The notes beneath the pieces are model-generated. The model did not search any database. It was not told the DNA's origin and saw only the letters and a program-made list of their open reading frames with translations. Positions 24,083-32,676 of a stretch of DNA of 40,513 bases are shown one piece after another. Position numbers and translations under genes: made by a program. The DNA lies in contig JAIBCD010000027.1 of NCBI GenBank assembly GCA_019694335.1, positions 1-40,513 on the forward strand, given 5' to 3'. Source of the DNA: Rhodospirillaceae bacterium. Its GTDB lineage: Bacteria; Pseudomonadota; Alphaproteobacteria; Rhodospirillales; Rhodospirillaceae. Each line of letters begins with the position of its first letter. The stretch's first letter is position 1.

Positions 24083-26338
24083 TCACCAGTCATCATGCCA
24101 AATGGTCGCGTCCGTTTTTCCACTAGAGCGATCTCGTACGGCTTTCACAAATGCAGCCACCGCCTCCCTTTGCTCTGCGGTAAAGCCACTTTCGTCCATC
24201 CGCTTCAGTCGCTCCACTACCACGGGCAGGTCTAGATGGTTCGCGATGTGGTCCAGTTTGAAGAAAGCACGCCTCTTCGTGATGCCACCCGTGGAAACAA
24301 AACTAATATCCACAAAGCCGGTCAACATTTTCAGAAGGTATTGGTCGTCGAGGAAACACCCAACCAACCACTGAATTGGTGCTGTTGAGCTATCAAGCTC
24401 CCTCCAACTGAACCAAATTCGTGCGACGTGGGGAGTGTGGCCAAGCGACTGATCGGCTGCGCTGGCAACGATCTTCTGTAGCCAAAGGGCACGGCCAGTT
24501 TCCAAAGCTCCGTCCGATAAAAGGAGATCGTTCTTGTTTGCCGCTGATTTTCGAGAAATCTGCTCATCTCGCAGAATTTGCCCCGGTGTGGAGAGACCAT
24601 GCGATTTGCCGAACGCCGCTATAAAGGCTGCCGACCTCTTCTCGGGGTCGGGTTCCTTGACCAGAAATTGGATACAGTTACTCCATACTTGGCGATAGTC
24701 GTTGACACCAAATCCAGGCTGCGGATTGGAGTCCACTGCTTCGGAAAGATCGAACATCGTGCTCAGAAATTCTTCCGCAAATGCAAAATCAATGGCTGGA
24801 ACTTGAATTAACGTGCGACGCAAAAGAGGAATGATTAATCCTCCATTGGCCATTTTCATTACTTCGCGACGGAAAGCGCCGCCCTCAGGAAGAAGCTTCA
24901 GAAGATCGGAGAAGGCTTGCTCCGTAATTTGATGATCGGGCACCGCATAGATAAAATATCTGTCGAAGAATTCTTCCGTACAAACGCGAAACGCCCGAGC
25001 CCAATCAGACGAAAAGGTGGGACTTAGCACGTTTGGCATGTATCGCGCCGCCGATGGGAAAAGGTGGGCCACGAGAGCGGATACAGGCCCTAGGCGCTCA
25101 GCACTGGAGTATTCGAGAAGAGTTCGAACTTCCTCCGCTCTTTCATCGTGAGTGTCATTGGAGGGAGAGGAAAGGAGCAGCTGTTTTGCGTCGGGAAGTT
25201 TCTTAAATAGAGCGGGCTCAAAGACGGCAAGCGTTTGTAGCGCGATTAGATCGACGGCATTTACTTCAAGAGTGGTGCGTCCTCGTAGGGCCGGAAGCAT
25301 CCCGGACAGTACGGCGAGAAGGCGATAGACGTCGCGCACATTGCGAACAATTGGGTTTACCCCTTCGTACAATATGAGCGCCCATCGTCCTTCATCAAAC
25401 CCATGCCTAGCGTCGGCAAACTGTCCAAGAATATCATTGAGGCCGTCGATGAGCACTTTCTCCACCCGGCCTTCTTCTACTCGCGGAAGAACAAGGGGGA
25501 TTTGAACTACTTTTTGAAGATACTTTCGCCCGTTCGCGGACGACAGACTCAGGACTTGTTCGACAATTTTCTGGTCGAACAGAAGTAAAAAGATCAGTCG
25601 AGGGAAATTGAGCGAGCTTTTGACCAAGCTAATAATCGATCGAATTTCTTCGTCAGTGGACCGATCGATATCATCAACGATCACTACAATGTTTTTGGGG
25701 AGAGCTTTCAGTTGCTCCGTCAGAGACTCTCGCAGTTCTTCTAGGGTTTTGTCGCTGCCCTCGCAAAAACTGAGTAGTGCGCCTAGGCCGGAACCCAACG
25801 CGGATAGGAGAATTGTCGCCAGCGTCAGGGCGCTGCCGAACCACGTTGCGGCAACACGCATTTCCGGCGGAACTAACCCGCTGACCGTCAATCCGACGGA
25901 CGCAAATAGTCCGATCCACAAGATTAGTTTAGCTTTTGCGGTGGCCAGCGTGTCGGCCGTGCCTTGCAGAAGGCGGGCGTACTTGCCCCAACTCAGAAGA
26001 AACGCAAATTTCTGCTTAAATGGGGAGGACCGCAGTACGGCAAGCCGTATCTCCCGAAGGAAAGCTGCCGTAGCCTCTTTCGGATCCCTCCAATGCCAAG
26101 GGCTAAACTGTATTAGAGTTGGCTGCTGATCATCTGATCGTTTTCGCAACTCCTCGACCATCATGTTGATGATCGAGGTTTTTCCCTCTCCCCAAGCCCC
26201 ATCTATGGAGATGACGACGCCGCGATCAATTGGCGCAGTGTCGATGATTTTTAGTAGGTGAAGAGCGAATTTTCTTCGGCCCAACTTATCTTGGGCCGAA
26301 GATGTTATGGCGGCATCGCCTACCAGGAATTCATACAA
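24083..26338 (-). CDS. KAP-family P-loop NTPase, probably acquired
   Basis: A 751-residue KAP NTPase. Walker A is G47-AWGEG-K53-T (DGAWGEGKTSII) and Walker B is NIVVIVDDIDRS (about 216-227). Two membrane segments (about 138-158 and 166-190) are inserted between them, the hallmark of the family, placing the ATPase at the inner face of the membrane. The C-terminal 450 residues have no motif I recognise. Some KAP proteins, such as PifA of the F plasmid, exclude phage, so defence is one possible role. Base composition is clearly lower in GC, with more A/T-ending codons than its neighbours. It interrupts an atp/smc block. The start is a TTG at 26338 with AGGA upstream. Confidence 0.85.
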   Translation of the reverse strand: MYEFLVGDAAITSSAQDKLGRRKFALHLLKIIDTAPIDRGVVISIDGAWGEGKTSIINMMVEELRKRSDDQQPTLIQFSPWHWRDPKEATAAFLREIRLAVLRSSPFKQKFAFLLSWGKYARLLQGTADTLATAKAKLILWIGLFASVGLTVSGLVPPEMRVAATWFGSALTLATILLSALGSGLGALLSFCEGSDKTLEELRESLTEQLKALPKNIVVIVDDIDRSTDEEIRSIISLVKSSLNFPRLIFLLLFDQKIVEQVLSLSSANGRKYLQKVVQIPLVLPRVEEGRVEKVLIDGLNDILGQFADARHGFDEGRWALILYEGVNPIVRNVRDVYRLLAVLSGMLPALRGRTTLEVNAVDLIALQTLAVFEPALFKKLPDAKQLLLSSPSNDTHDERAEEVRTLLEYSSAERLGPVSALVAHLFPSAARYMPNVLSPTFSSDWARAFRVCTEEFFDRYFIYAVPDHQITEQAFSDLLKLLPEGGAFRREVMKMANGGLIIPLLRRTLIQVPAIDFAFAEEFLSTMFDLSEAVDSNPQPGFGVNDYRQVWSNCIQFLVKEPDPEKRSAAFIAAFGKSHGLSTPGQILRDEQISRKSAANKNDLLLSDGALETGRALWLQKIVASAADQSLGHTPHVARIWFSWRELDSSTAPIQWLVGCFLDDQYLLKMLTGFVDISFVSTGGITKRRAFFKLDHIANHLDLPVVVERLKRMDESGFTAEQREAVAAFVKAVRDRSSGKTDATIWHDDW

Positions 26339-26347
26339 AGAATGATC

Positions 26348-26395
26348 CTACGCCACGTTCCGCATTTCTTCCGCCGACTGCAGGCCCATGCCCAC
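26348..26395 (-). pseudogene. Diverged partial copy of the smc 3' end
   Basis: These 48 bases match the last 48 bases of smc (26525-26572) at 41 positions by my count, in the same orientation, 177 bases away. Translated, the end reads SAEEMRNVA-stop against AAEEMRDVA-stop in smc. The similarity fades upstream (about 26396-26440), and no complete gene is attached. The copy ends 10 bases before the TTG start of the KAP gene. It may be a remnant of a duplication or of recombination when the KAP gene arrived. Confidence 0.7.
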
Positions 26396-26457
26396 TAACG
26401 TCACCGCCGCCAGCCTGGCCTCTGTTTGCCAGCGTTCGCCATGGTGGAAGCTTAATC

Positions 26458-26473
26458 TGTTTCACGTGAAACA
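26458..26473. promoter_or_regulatory. parS: parS chromosome-partitioning site
   Basis: TGTTTCACGTGAAACA is a perfect 16-bp palindrome and an exact match to the bacterial parS consensus bound by ParB. It lies 52 bases downstream of the smc stop, between it and the KAP gene. ParB bound at parS loads SMC, so the location beside smc is striking. parS sites usually cluster near the replication origin. I saw no second copy in this window. Confidence 0.92.
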
Positions 26474-26524
26474 GCCGCCCCCACTCTCCACAGCACCGCA
26501 CTTCCGGCGGCGCTAGCGTCGCCG

Positions 26525-29500
26525 CTACGCCACGTCCCGCATTTCTTCCGCGGCCTTCAGGTCCACGCTCACCAGGCGTGACACGCCGCGTTCCGCCATG
26601 GTGACGCCGAACAGGCGGTCCATGCGGGCCATGGTCATGCGGTGGTGGGTCACCACCAGCACGCGGGTTTCGGTGGTGCGGATGATCTCGGTCAACAGGG
26701 AGCAGAAACGGTCCACGTTGGCGTCGTCCAACGGCGCGTCCACTTCGTCCAGCACGCAGATCGGCGCGGGGTTGGTCATGAACACGGCGAACAACAGCGC
26801 GATGGCGGTCAGGGTCTGCTCGCCGCCCGACATCAGGGTGAGGTTGCCCAGGCGCTTGCCGGGCGGGCTCGCCATGATCTCGAGGCCGGCTTCCAGCGGG
26901 TCTTCGGCTTCGGTCAGTTCCAGGTGGGCGCGGCCGCCGCCGAACAGCTTGGTGAATAGATTGCGGAAATGCCCGTCCACCTCGCGGAAGGATTTCAGCA
27001 GGCGTTCGCGGCCTTCCTTGTTGAGCTTCGAGATGCCCTCACGCAGGCGCGCGATGGCGGCGATCAAATCATCGCGCTCGGTGGTGAGCGTGGTGATGCG
27101 CTCGGCCATCTCGTTGCTTTCCTGCTCGGCCAGCAGGTTGATGGCGCCGAGGTTGTCGCGCTCGGACACCAGGCGCTGGAGGCTCTTCTCGGCCTTCTCC
27201 AGCGGCGGGGTTTCCTCGCCTTCCTCGAACTTGGTGTGTTTCTGCACTTCATCCGGCTCGCACTGGATGCGCTCGCGGATATTGCCGTCCACGACATCCA
27301 GGTTCTGGCCGATCTGCACCACCATGGATTCCCGGCGCACGCGTTCCTCGCGCACTTCGGACAGGGCGTGGTCGGCTTCGCGCAGCATCTTGTCGGCGCC
27401 GGACAGGCGGGCTTCGCCCACGGCCAGGGCATCGGCGGCCTCGCGGCGGCCGGCTTCGGCGATCTCCAGCTGATCCATCAGCGCGGCGCGGTTCTCCTCG
27501 ATCTCGGCCGGGCGGCTCGCGAGTTCCGCGATCTCGGCTTCGGCGGCGGCGAGGCGCTGCTTCAGGGCTTCGTCCTGGCGCAGCGCTTCCTCGCGGCGGC
27601 TGGTCCAGCCGCGTTCGTCGTTGGTGAGGGCGGCGATGCGGCGCGCGCGGTCCTCGGCCTGGCGGGCCAGGCTGTCGTAGACGGCGCGGGCGTCCATCAG
27701 GCTCTGGCGCAGGGCGCCGAGGCCGGCGTGCTTGGCTTCGGCTTCCGCGCGCATTTCCGCCCCGTCGCCGAGGTCGGCGATGCGGGCGCGGGTTTCTTCG
27801 ATCTGGCCCGAGGCTTCGTCCACTTCCGCCTGCAGCTGGGCGCGGCTGTCTTCCAGGCCCGAGATGCGGCTTTGCAGGGCGGCGACCTTCTGGCGCAGTT
27901 CACCGAGGGCATCGCGCGAACGGTTGCGCTCGGTCTCGGCGTCGCGGGTGGCGGCGCGGGCGGACTGTTCGGCGGATTGCGCGGCGCCGATGGCGGCCTT
28001 GGCCTGATCCACGGCGGCTTCAGCTTCGCCCAGGACGTTGCTCGACTCTTCCAGGCTGACGCGCAGTTCCTTCAGGCGGTTGCGCTGGCGCAGGCGGGTG
28101 GCGGCGGCGGTGGGCGTGCCGGAGGCGGCGATGAAGCCGTCCCAGCGCCACAGGTCGCCGGTGGAGGTGACCAGGCGCTGGCCGGGCTTCAGCTCGCCTT
28201 GCAGGGCGAGGGCTTCTTCGGTGGAACCGACCACGCCGACCTGCGACAGGCGGCGGGCGAGGCGCGTCGGCGCGCGCACCACGTCCGAGAGCGCGCGGGC
28301 GCCGGAGGGTAAGGGATGGTATTCGGCGAACGGCGGCAGTTCGGCCCAGCGTACCGGCGAGACATCGTCGCCGGCGGCGGAGAGATCGTCGCCGAGCGCG
28401 GCGCCGAGGGCGGCTTCGAAGCCGGGCTCGACGGTGACGCTGTCGATGATCGGGCTCCACTGGCCCTGGGTCTTGGGTTCCGCCAGCAGTTCTTCCAGGG
28501 CCACTGCTTCGGCCTGGAGCTTGGTGTGCGAAGCGGCATGGGTCTGGGCCGCATCGCGGGCCGACTCATAGGCGAGCTGCGCGGACGCGCGGGCGGCCTC
28601 GGCTTCTTCCCAGGCGGCGCGGGCGGCGTTCATGGCCTCTTCGGCGGCGCGCTCGCGTTCTTCGGCGCTCGCGACCACGTCCGGGGCCAGGGCCGACTGC
28701 TTGGCGATCTCGATCTGCTGCAAAATATCCTGGAGCCGGCGGTCGGCGCGCTGGCGGCGCATGTCCGACTCATTGAGCTGCTGGCGCGCGGCGGCGCGGG
28801 CCTGGTCGGCTTCGGCCAGCGCCTTCTGCAGATAGACCAGTTCTTCTTCCACGGCCTCGACGGCCTGGGCGGCGGCCATCAGCGCTTCGCGCGAGGTCTC
28901 GCGCTCGGCGGCTTCGGCGACGGTGGCGGCTTCCAGTTCGGCCTTTTCCTCGGCGATCTTTTCCAAGGCGGCGGTGGCGTCTTCCAGGCGGCCGGTTTCG
29001 CGCGCGAGGTCGTCGCGGATCTGCGCGAGGCGCATCTCGGCGGCTTCGCGGGCACGGGCGATGCGCGCCAGTTCCTCGTCCAGCTTCTCGCGCGCCATGG
29101 TCAGGTGCTGCACGCGGGCGGCGGCTTCGACCTCGGCCTTGCGCAGGGCGGGCATGTCGGCGGCGGCTTCGGCCTGCTGGGTGGCGGCGTGGGCGGCTTC
29201 GCCGGTGCGGGTCGCGACCAGCACTTCGGTTTCGGCCAGCGCGGCCTTGGCGGCTTCCAGCTGGGCGCGGGTTTCGTTGCGCTTGATCAGCAGCACCAGG
29301 GCCTCGGCGGCGCGGATGCTGTCGCTGATGGTGCGGTAGCGCAGGGCCTGGCGTGCCTGTTTCTTCAGGGCTTCCAGCTGGCCTTCCAGCGCCTGGATCA
29401 CGTCGTTGAGGCGGTTGAGGTTGGTTTCCGCGGCCTGCAGGCGCAGCTCAGCCTCGTGCCGGCGCGAGTGCAGGCCGGTGATGCCGGCGGCTTCTTCCAG

Positions 29501-29992
29501 CAGGTGGCGGCGCTGGTTGGGCTTGGAGTTCAGGATCGCGCTGATGCGGCCCTGGCCGACGATGGCGGTCGAGCGCGCGCCGGTGGCGGCGTCGGCGAAC
29601 AGCAGCTGCACGTCCTTGGCGCGCACGTCGCGGCCGTTGACGCGGTACAGCGAGCCCTTGTCGCGTTCGATGCGGCGGGTGATCTCAAGTTCCTCGGCTT
29701 CGTTGAACTGGGCCGAGACGTTGCGCTGGGCGTTGTCGAGCATCACGCCGACTTCGGCGATGTTGCGCGCGGGCCTATCTCTTGTGCCGCCGAAGATCAC
29801 TTCGTCCATGTCGCCGCCGCGCATCTGCTTGGCCGAAGTTTCGCCCATCACCCACTTCAGGGCTTCCACCAGGTTGGACTTGCCGCAGCCGTTGGGGCCG
29901 ACGATGCCGGTCAAACCCGGCTCGATCAGCAGTTCGGTGGCGTCCACGAAGGACTTGAAACCCGACAGGCGCAGTTTGGTGAACGAGACCAA
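26525..29992 (-). CDS. smc: Chromosome segregation protein SMC
   Basis: A 1155-residue SMC ATPase, the core of the ring that compacts and aligns chromosome arms. The N-terminal head has KLRLSGFKSFVDATELLIEPG and Walker A GPNGCGKSN (K38). Two long coiled coils flank a hinge (about 495-640). The C-terminal head has the signature LMSGGEQTLTAIALLFA (near residue 1052) and Walker B ICVLDEVDAPLDDANVDRF (near 1080). The length is normal. The coils are very rich in alanine and glutamate, which creates long false open frames on the other strand. A parS site lies 52 bases beyond the stop. DsbA-like genes precede it on the same strand. Confidence 0.97.
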   Translation of the reverse strand: MVSFTKLRLSGFKSFVDATELLIEPGLTGIVGPNGCGKSNLVEALKWVMGETSAKQMRGGDMDEVIFGGTRDRPARNIAEVGVMLDNAQRNVSAQFNEAEELEITRRIERDKGSLYRVNGRDVRAKDVQLLFADAATGARSTAIVGQGRISAILNSKPNQRRHLLEEAAGITGLHSRRHEAELRLQAAETNLNRLNDVIQALEGQLEALKKQARQALRYRTISDSIRAAEALVLLIKRNETRAQLEAAKAALAETEVLVATRTGEAAHAATQQAEAAADMPALRKAEVEAAARVQHLTMAREKLDEELARIARAREAAEMRLAQIRDDLARETGRLEDATAALEKIAEEKAELEAATVAEAAERETSREALMAAAQAVEAVEEELVYLQKALAEADQARAAARQQLNESDMRRQRADRRLQDILQQIEIAKQSALAPDVVASAEERERAAEEAMNAARAAWEEAEAARASAQLAYESARDAAQTHAASHTKLQAEAVALEELLAEPKTQGQWSPIIDSVTVEPGFEAALGAALGDDLSAAGDDVSPVRWAELPPFAEYHPLPSGARALSDVVRAPTRLARRLSQVGVVGSTEEALALQGELKPGQRLVTSTGDLWRWDGFIAASGTPTAAATRLRQRNRLKELRVSLEESSNVLGEAEAAVDQAKAAIGAAQSAEQSARAATRDAETERNRSRDALGELRQKVAALQSRISGLEDSRAQLQAEVDEASGQIEETRARIADLGDGAEMRAEAEAKHAGLGALRQSLMDARAVYDSLARQAEDRARRIAALTNDERGWTSRREEALRQDEALKQRLAAAEAEIAELASRPAEIEENRAALMDQLEIAEAGRREAADALAVGEARLSGADKMLREADHALSEVREERVRRESMVVQIGQNLDVVDGNIRERIQCEPDEVQKHTKFEEGEETPPLEKAEKSLQRLVSERDNLGAINLLAEQESNEMAERITTLTTERDDLIAAIARLREGISKLNKEGRERLLKSFREVDGHFRNLFTKLFGGGRAHLELTEAEDPLEAGLEIMASPPGKRLGNLTLMSGGEQTLTAIALLFAVFMTNPAPICVLDEVDAPLDDANVDRFCSLLTEIIRTTETRVLVVTHHRMTMARMDRLFGVTMAERGVSRLVSVDLKAAEEMRDVA

Positions 29993-30110
29993 CGTGACTC
30001 TCCGCTAACTGTCCGCGGCGCCAAGGCGGCGCACGCGGTCATAAAAGTGATGGGTGGAATGCGCCCTGAAAACCGGCCGGGCGCGCGCCGTATCCCCCGA
30101 ATAGCTGCGC

Positions 30111-30782
30111 TTACTTCGTGGCGGTCGCGAGCGCCTTGTCGATCATCTCTTTCAGTCTGGCGTAGTCCGCGCCTGGCACGCGGTCCTCGCCCACCAGGAA
30201 GGTCGGCGTGGCGTCGACTTTGTACAGGCTGGCGGCGGTCGAATAGACATCACGGATCGTGTCCACGATGGCCTTGTTCTGCAGGCAGGCTTCGACGTCC
30301 TTGTCGCTCATGCCGGTTTCCTTGGCATAGGCGGTGAGCGGCTCGATCGGTTTCTCGGCCTGGATCCACTTGAGCTGTTCGTTGAACATTTTCTCGATCA
30401 TCCCCATGCCCTTGTTGCCGGGGGCGCAGCGCGCCAGCAGGGCGGCGCCGAGCGCCAGGTTGTCGAGCGGGAAGTCGCGGTAGATGTATTTGATCTTGCC
30501 GGTGTCGATGTAGTCCTTCTTGAGCTTCGGGTAGTCCTCCTGCGCGAAGTGGGCGCAGTGCGGGCAGGTGAGCGAGGCGTATTCGATCACCACCACCTTG
30601 GAATTGGGGTTGCCAAGCACGAACTCCCGGTAGACCGGGCCCGCGGCGGGGGTGGTGGCCGCCGGCGGCTTGGGGGCGTCGGCGGCAATGGCGGCGCCAG
30701 CCATAAGGCCGGCTAAGGCCCCACCGGCCGCAAGGCCGGCTAAGACCATGGCAACGCCTGCGATTCTGCGACGGGTATTCAT
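30111..30782 (-). CDS. DsbA-family thiol-disulfide protein
   Basis: A 223-residue periplasmic thioredoxin-fold protein of the DsbA/BdbD type. The signal peptide is MNTRRRIAGVAMVLAG... ending AAIAADA. The active site C73-P-H-C76 lies in YASLTCPHCAHF, and the cis-proline is in DATPTFLVG. The fold is otherwise complete (YPKLKKDYIDTGKIKYIYRDFPLDNLALGAALLARCA). The ATG at 30782 has GGAGGCGAG upstream; an earlier start at 30869 would bury the signal peptide. It probably introduces or isomerises disulfides. A paralogue lies directly upstream on the same strand, and smc follows. Confidence 0.92.
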   Translation of the reverse strand: MNTRRRIAGVAMVLAGLAAGGALAGLMAGAAIAADAPKPPAATTPAAGPVYREFVLGNPNSKVVVIEYASLTCPHCAHFAQEDYPKLKKDYIDTGKIKYIYRDFPLDNLALGAALLARCAPGNKGMGMIEKMFNEQLKWIQAEKPIEPLTAYAKETGMSDKDVEACLQNKAIVDTIRDVYSTAASLYKVDATPTFLVGEDRVPGADYARLKEMIDKALATATK

Positions 30783-30920
30783 CTCGCCTCCACAACATGC
30801 TGGGGTATTGCGGCTGGCCCCCCACCAGATGTGGCGGATACTAGACCAGCGGCCCCGAGAGAGTCTCAAGCCGTGTTGCGGATTTTCTAAGGCGGGGTTG
30901 TGAATCCTGGGGATAGTTTT

Positions 30921-30943
30921 GCGGCGGGGTTTTGCCCCGCCGC
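30921..30943. terminator. Strong hairpin between the two dsbA-like genes
   Basis: GCGGCGGGG (30921-30929) and CCCCGCCGC (30935-30943) form a perfect 9-bp stem with loop TTTTG. It lies 43 bases beyond the stop of the upstream paralogue on the minus strand. No T-run follows on that strand, so it may stabilise the mRNA end or attenuate rather than terminate. Confidence 0.45.
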
Positions 30944-30985
30944 TAAGGTGTTCTGATCGCTAGAATTCCGGCCGGTGGACGGGCG

Positions 30986-31609
30986 CTATTGCAGCGCCTT
31001 GTCGATCGCCTTCTTGAGCGGTTCGTACTGTTCGCCGGCGACCTTGGTCTCGCCGACGAAGAAGGTCGGCGTCGACTCGACTTTGTAGACGTTCGAGGCG
31101 CGGTCGACGGCGGCGTTCAGCTCCTTATAGATGGACTCGTTCTTCATGCAGGCGTCGAAGTCGGCGCTGCTCATGCCGGCCAGCTGGGCGTAGCCGCGCA
31201 AGGTGGTCTCGGGCGCGCTCATCCAGGCTTCCTGGTTCTTGAACAGCATCTCGATCATGTTCATGCCCTTGTTGTTGGGCACGCAGCGCGCCAGCTGCGA
31301 CGCGGCGAAGGACAGTTCGCGCGGCGGCGTCGGCAGGTCGCGGTAGACGTATTTGATCTTGCCGGTGTCGATGTAGTCCTTCTTGAGGTTGGGGAAGGAC
31401 TCGACAAAGAACTTGGCGCAGTGCGGGCAGGTGACCGAGGCGTACTCGACCACCGTGACCTTGGCGTTGGGATTGCCCAGCACGAATTCATAATAGGTGG
31501 GCTGCTTCTTGCCCGCGGGCGCGTCGGCGGCGGTTGCGGTTCCGCCAAGGGCCAGGCCAGCAAGCATCAGCGGGGCGATCAGGGCCAGGACTTTGCCAAG
31601 GGTCTTCAT
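30986..31609 (-). CDS. DsbA-family thiol-disulfide protein (paralogue)
   Basis: A 207-residue periplasmic thioredoxin-fold protein, closely similar in plan to the next gene downstream. The signal peptide MKTLGKVLALIAPLMLAGLALGGTATA is followed by the active site C61-P-H-C64 (YASVTCPHCAKFF) and the cis-proline segment ESTPTFFVG. Shared stretches such as NLKKDYIDTGKIKYVYRDLP mark a tandem duplication, though the middle has diverged (TPPRELSFAASQ against DNLALGAALL). AGGAGAC precedes the ATG. The two proteins may differ in substrate. The divergence suggests they are not redundant. Confidence 0.92.
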   Translation of the reverse strand: MKTLGKVLALIAPLMLAGLALGGTATAADAPAGKKQPTYYEFVLGNPNAKVTVVEYASVTCPHCAKFFVESFPNLKKDYIDTGKIKYVYRDLPTPPRELSFAASQLARCVPNNKGMNMIEMLFKNQEAWMSAPETTLRGYAQLAGMSSADFDACMKNESIYKELNAAVDRASNVYKVESTPTFFVGETKVAGEQYEPLKKAIDKALQ

Positions 31610-31796
31610 AGGGTCTCCTCCAGCTCGTTTGGCCGGAGTTTAGACCAGGATTCAACGGCTTCGTAAATCACTTGGCTGTCATTGACGGCCCGAACCTTGC
31701 GGCCCCTACAGGCGGGGGCCGGGCCCCCGGTTCCCGCTGCGCGGGCCCAGGGCCGAGCTCTCGTAAGCTCACGTCGTTCGCCAACGAAAGCCAAGG

Positions 31797-32669
31797 CTAG
31801 AACCCATACACAAAAAATGTGCTGGCGGTGACGTTGTTGCGGTCGCCGCGCAGGCGGATCAGGGGGCTGTTGGCGGCGCTGCCGACCAGACGCTCGTAAT
31901 TGACGGTCCCGAAGACGGTCCATTTGTCGGTCAGGGTATAGCTGCCGTTCATGCCGGCGTTGACGTCCTTGAAGCCGGTGGCGGCGCGGTAGGCGGGCAG
32001 GCCGGAGCGCGCGGCCTGGATCGGGTTCACGCCGAAGAAGGATTTCATATAAGCCGCGCTGGCGCCGTCGAGGCCGAGGGTGCCGCTCAAGGACATGCGC
32101 GTGCCGCGGATGAAGGTGTGGGTGTAGTCGAGCTGCAGGGTGGCGCCCTTGTGCCCGCCGGCCACGTCCTGGCGCAGGCGTGCGCGGAACCTGTCGTCGG
32201 GCAAAAGGAACGAGGCGAAGGCGCCGAGCTCGATGCTGGTGCCGACGTTGCCCATGCCTTTCAAGTCGGGGCTGTCCTTCTCGCCGTGGCCGAAGTTGAG
32301 GCTGACCAGGGGACCGACGCGCAGCGATCCGCCGGCCCGGTCGCTGCTCACCACGGACGTGAACAGGTGGTTGAAGGCGGTGACCTTCACCTCGTTGTTG
32401 ATGACCTCGATCATGTCGCGGTAGCGCAAGGACACCACCGGCACCGCATGGACACTGGAATGGCGGCTGCCTTCGAAGTCGGGGTAGACGCCGGGGCCGA
32501 TGCCCAGGCGCACGCCGTTCACGCCCGGCGGCAGCAGGTCGATGGCGGTCTGCAGGGTGTCGGTCAGGCGGGTGGTGACGCGCTGGAAATCCTGGGCAAA
32601 AGCCGCCCCCGAGGCAAACAGCGCGAACAGGCTCGCGATTGCTGCGTTTGCGATACGTGACGCGATCAT
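31797..32669 (-). CDS. MipA/OmpV-family outer-membrane protein
   Basis: A 290-residue predicted beta-barrel. The signal peptide MIASRIANAAIASLFALFASGAAFA is followed by GVRLGIGPGVYPDFEGSRHSSVHAVPVVSLRYRD, typical of the MipA/OmpV family. Alternating strands run throughout, and the C-terminus ends in the aromatic F (TASTFFVYGF) used for barrel assembly. In other bacteria MipA was proposed to link murein synthesis and hydrolysis, while OmpV-like proteins act as porins or adhesins. Nothing here decides between these. It starts 7 bases after the stop of the DUF721 gene, so they may be co-transcribed. Confidence 0.82.
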   Translation of the reverse strand: MIASRIANAAIASLFALFASGAAFAQDFQRVTTRLTDTLQTAIDLLPPGVNGVRLGIGPGVYPDFEGSRHSSVHAVPVVSLRYRDMIEVINNEVKVTAFNHLFTSVVSSDRAGGSLRVGPLVSLNFGHGEKDSPDLKGMGNVGTSIELGAFASFLLPDDRFRARLRQDVAGGHKGATLQLDYTHTFIRGTRMSLSGTLGLDGASAAYMKSFFGVNPIQAARSGLPAYRAATGFKDVNAGMNGSYTLTDKWTVFGTVNYERLVGSAANSPLIRLRGDRNNVTASTFFVYGF

Positions 32670-32676
32670 GACGCTT

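Noticed and set aside
26346-26440. A second complete small gene between KAP and smc
   Set aside because: The frame that resembles the smc end has no convincing start codon or ribosome-binding site and loses similarity upstream, so it is better read as a fragment.
28316-30337. A 673-codon open frame on the plus strand
   Set aside because: It is the antisense of the smc coiled coil; the alanine/glutamate-rich repeats on the real strand create long stop-free frames opposite them.
31681-31740. GC-rich palindromes between the DsbA-like and OmpV-like genes
   Set aside because: CGGGGG/CCCCCG can form a hairpin, but it resembles neither the repeat family nor a terminator with a T-run; it may only reflect composition.
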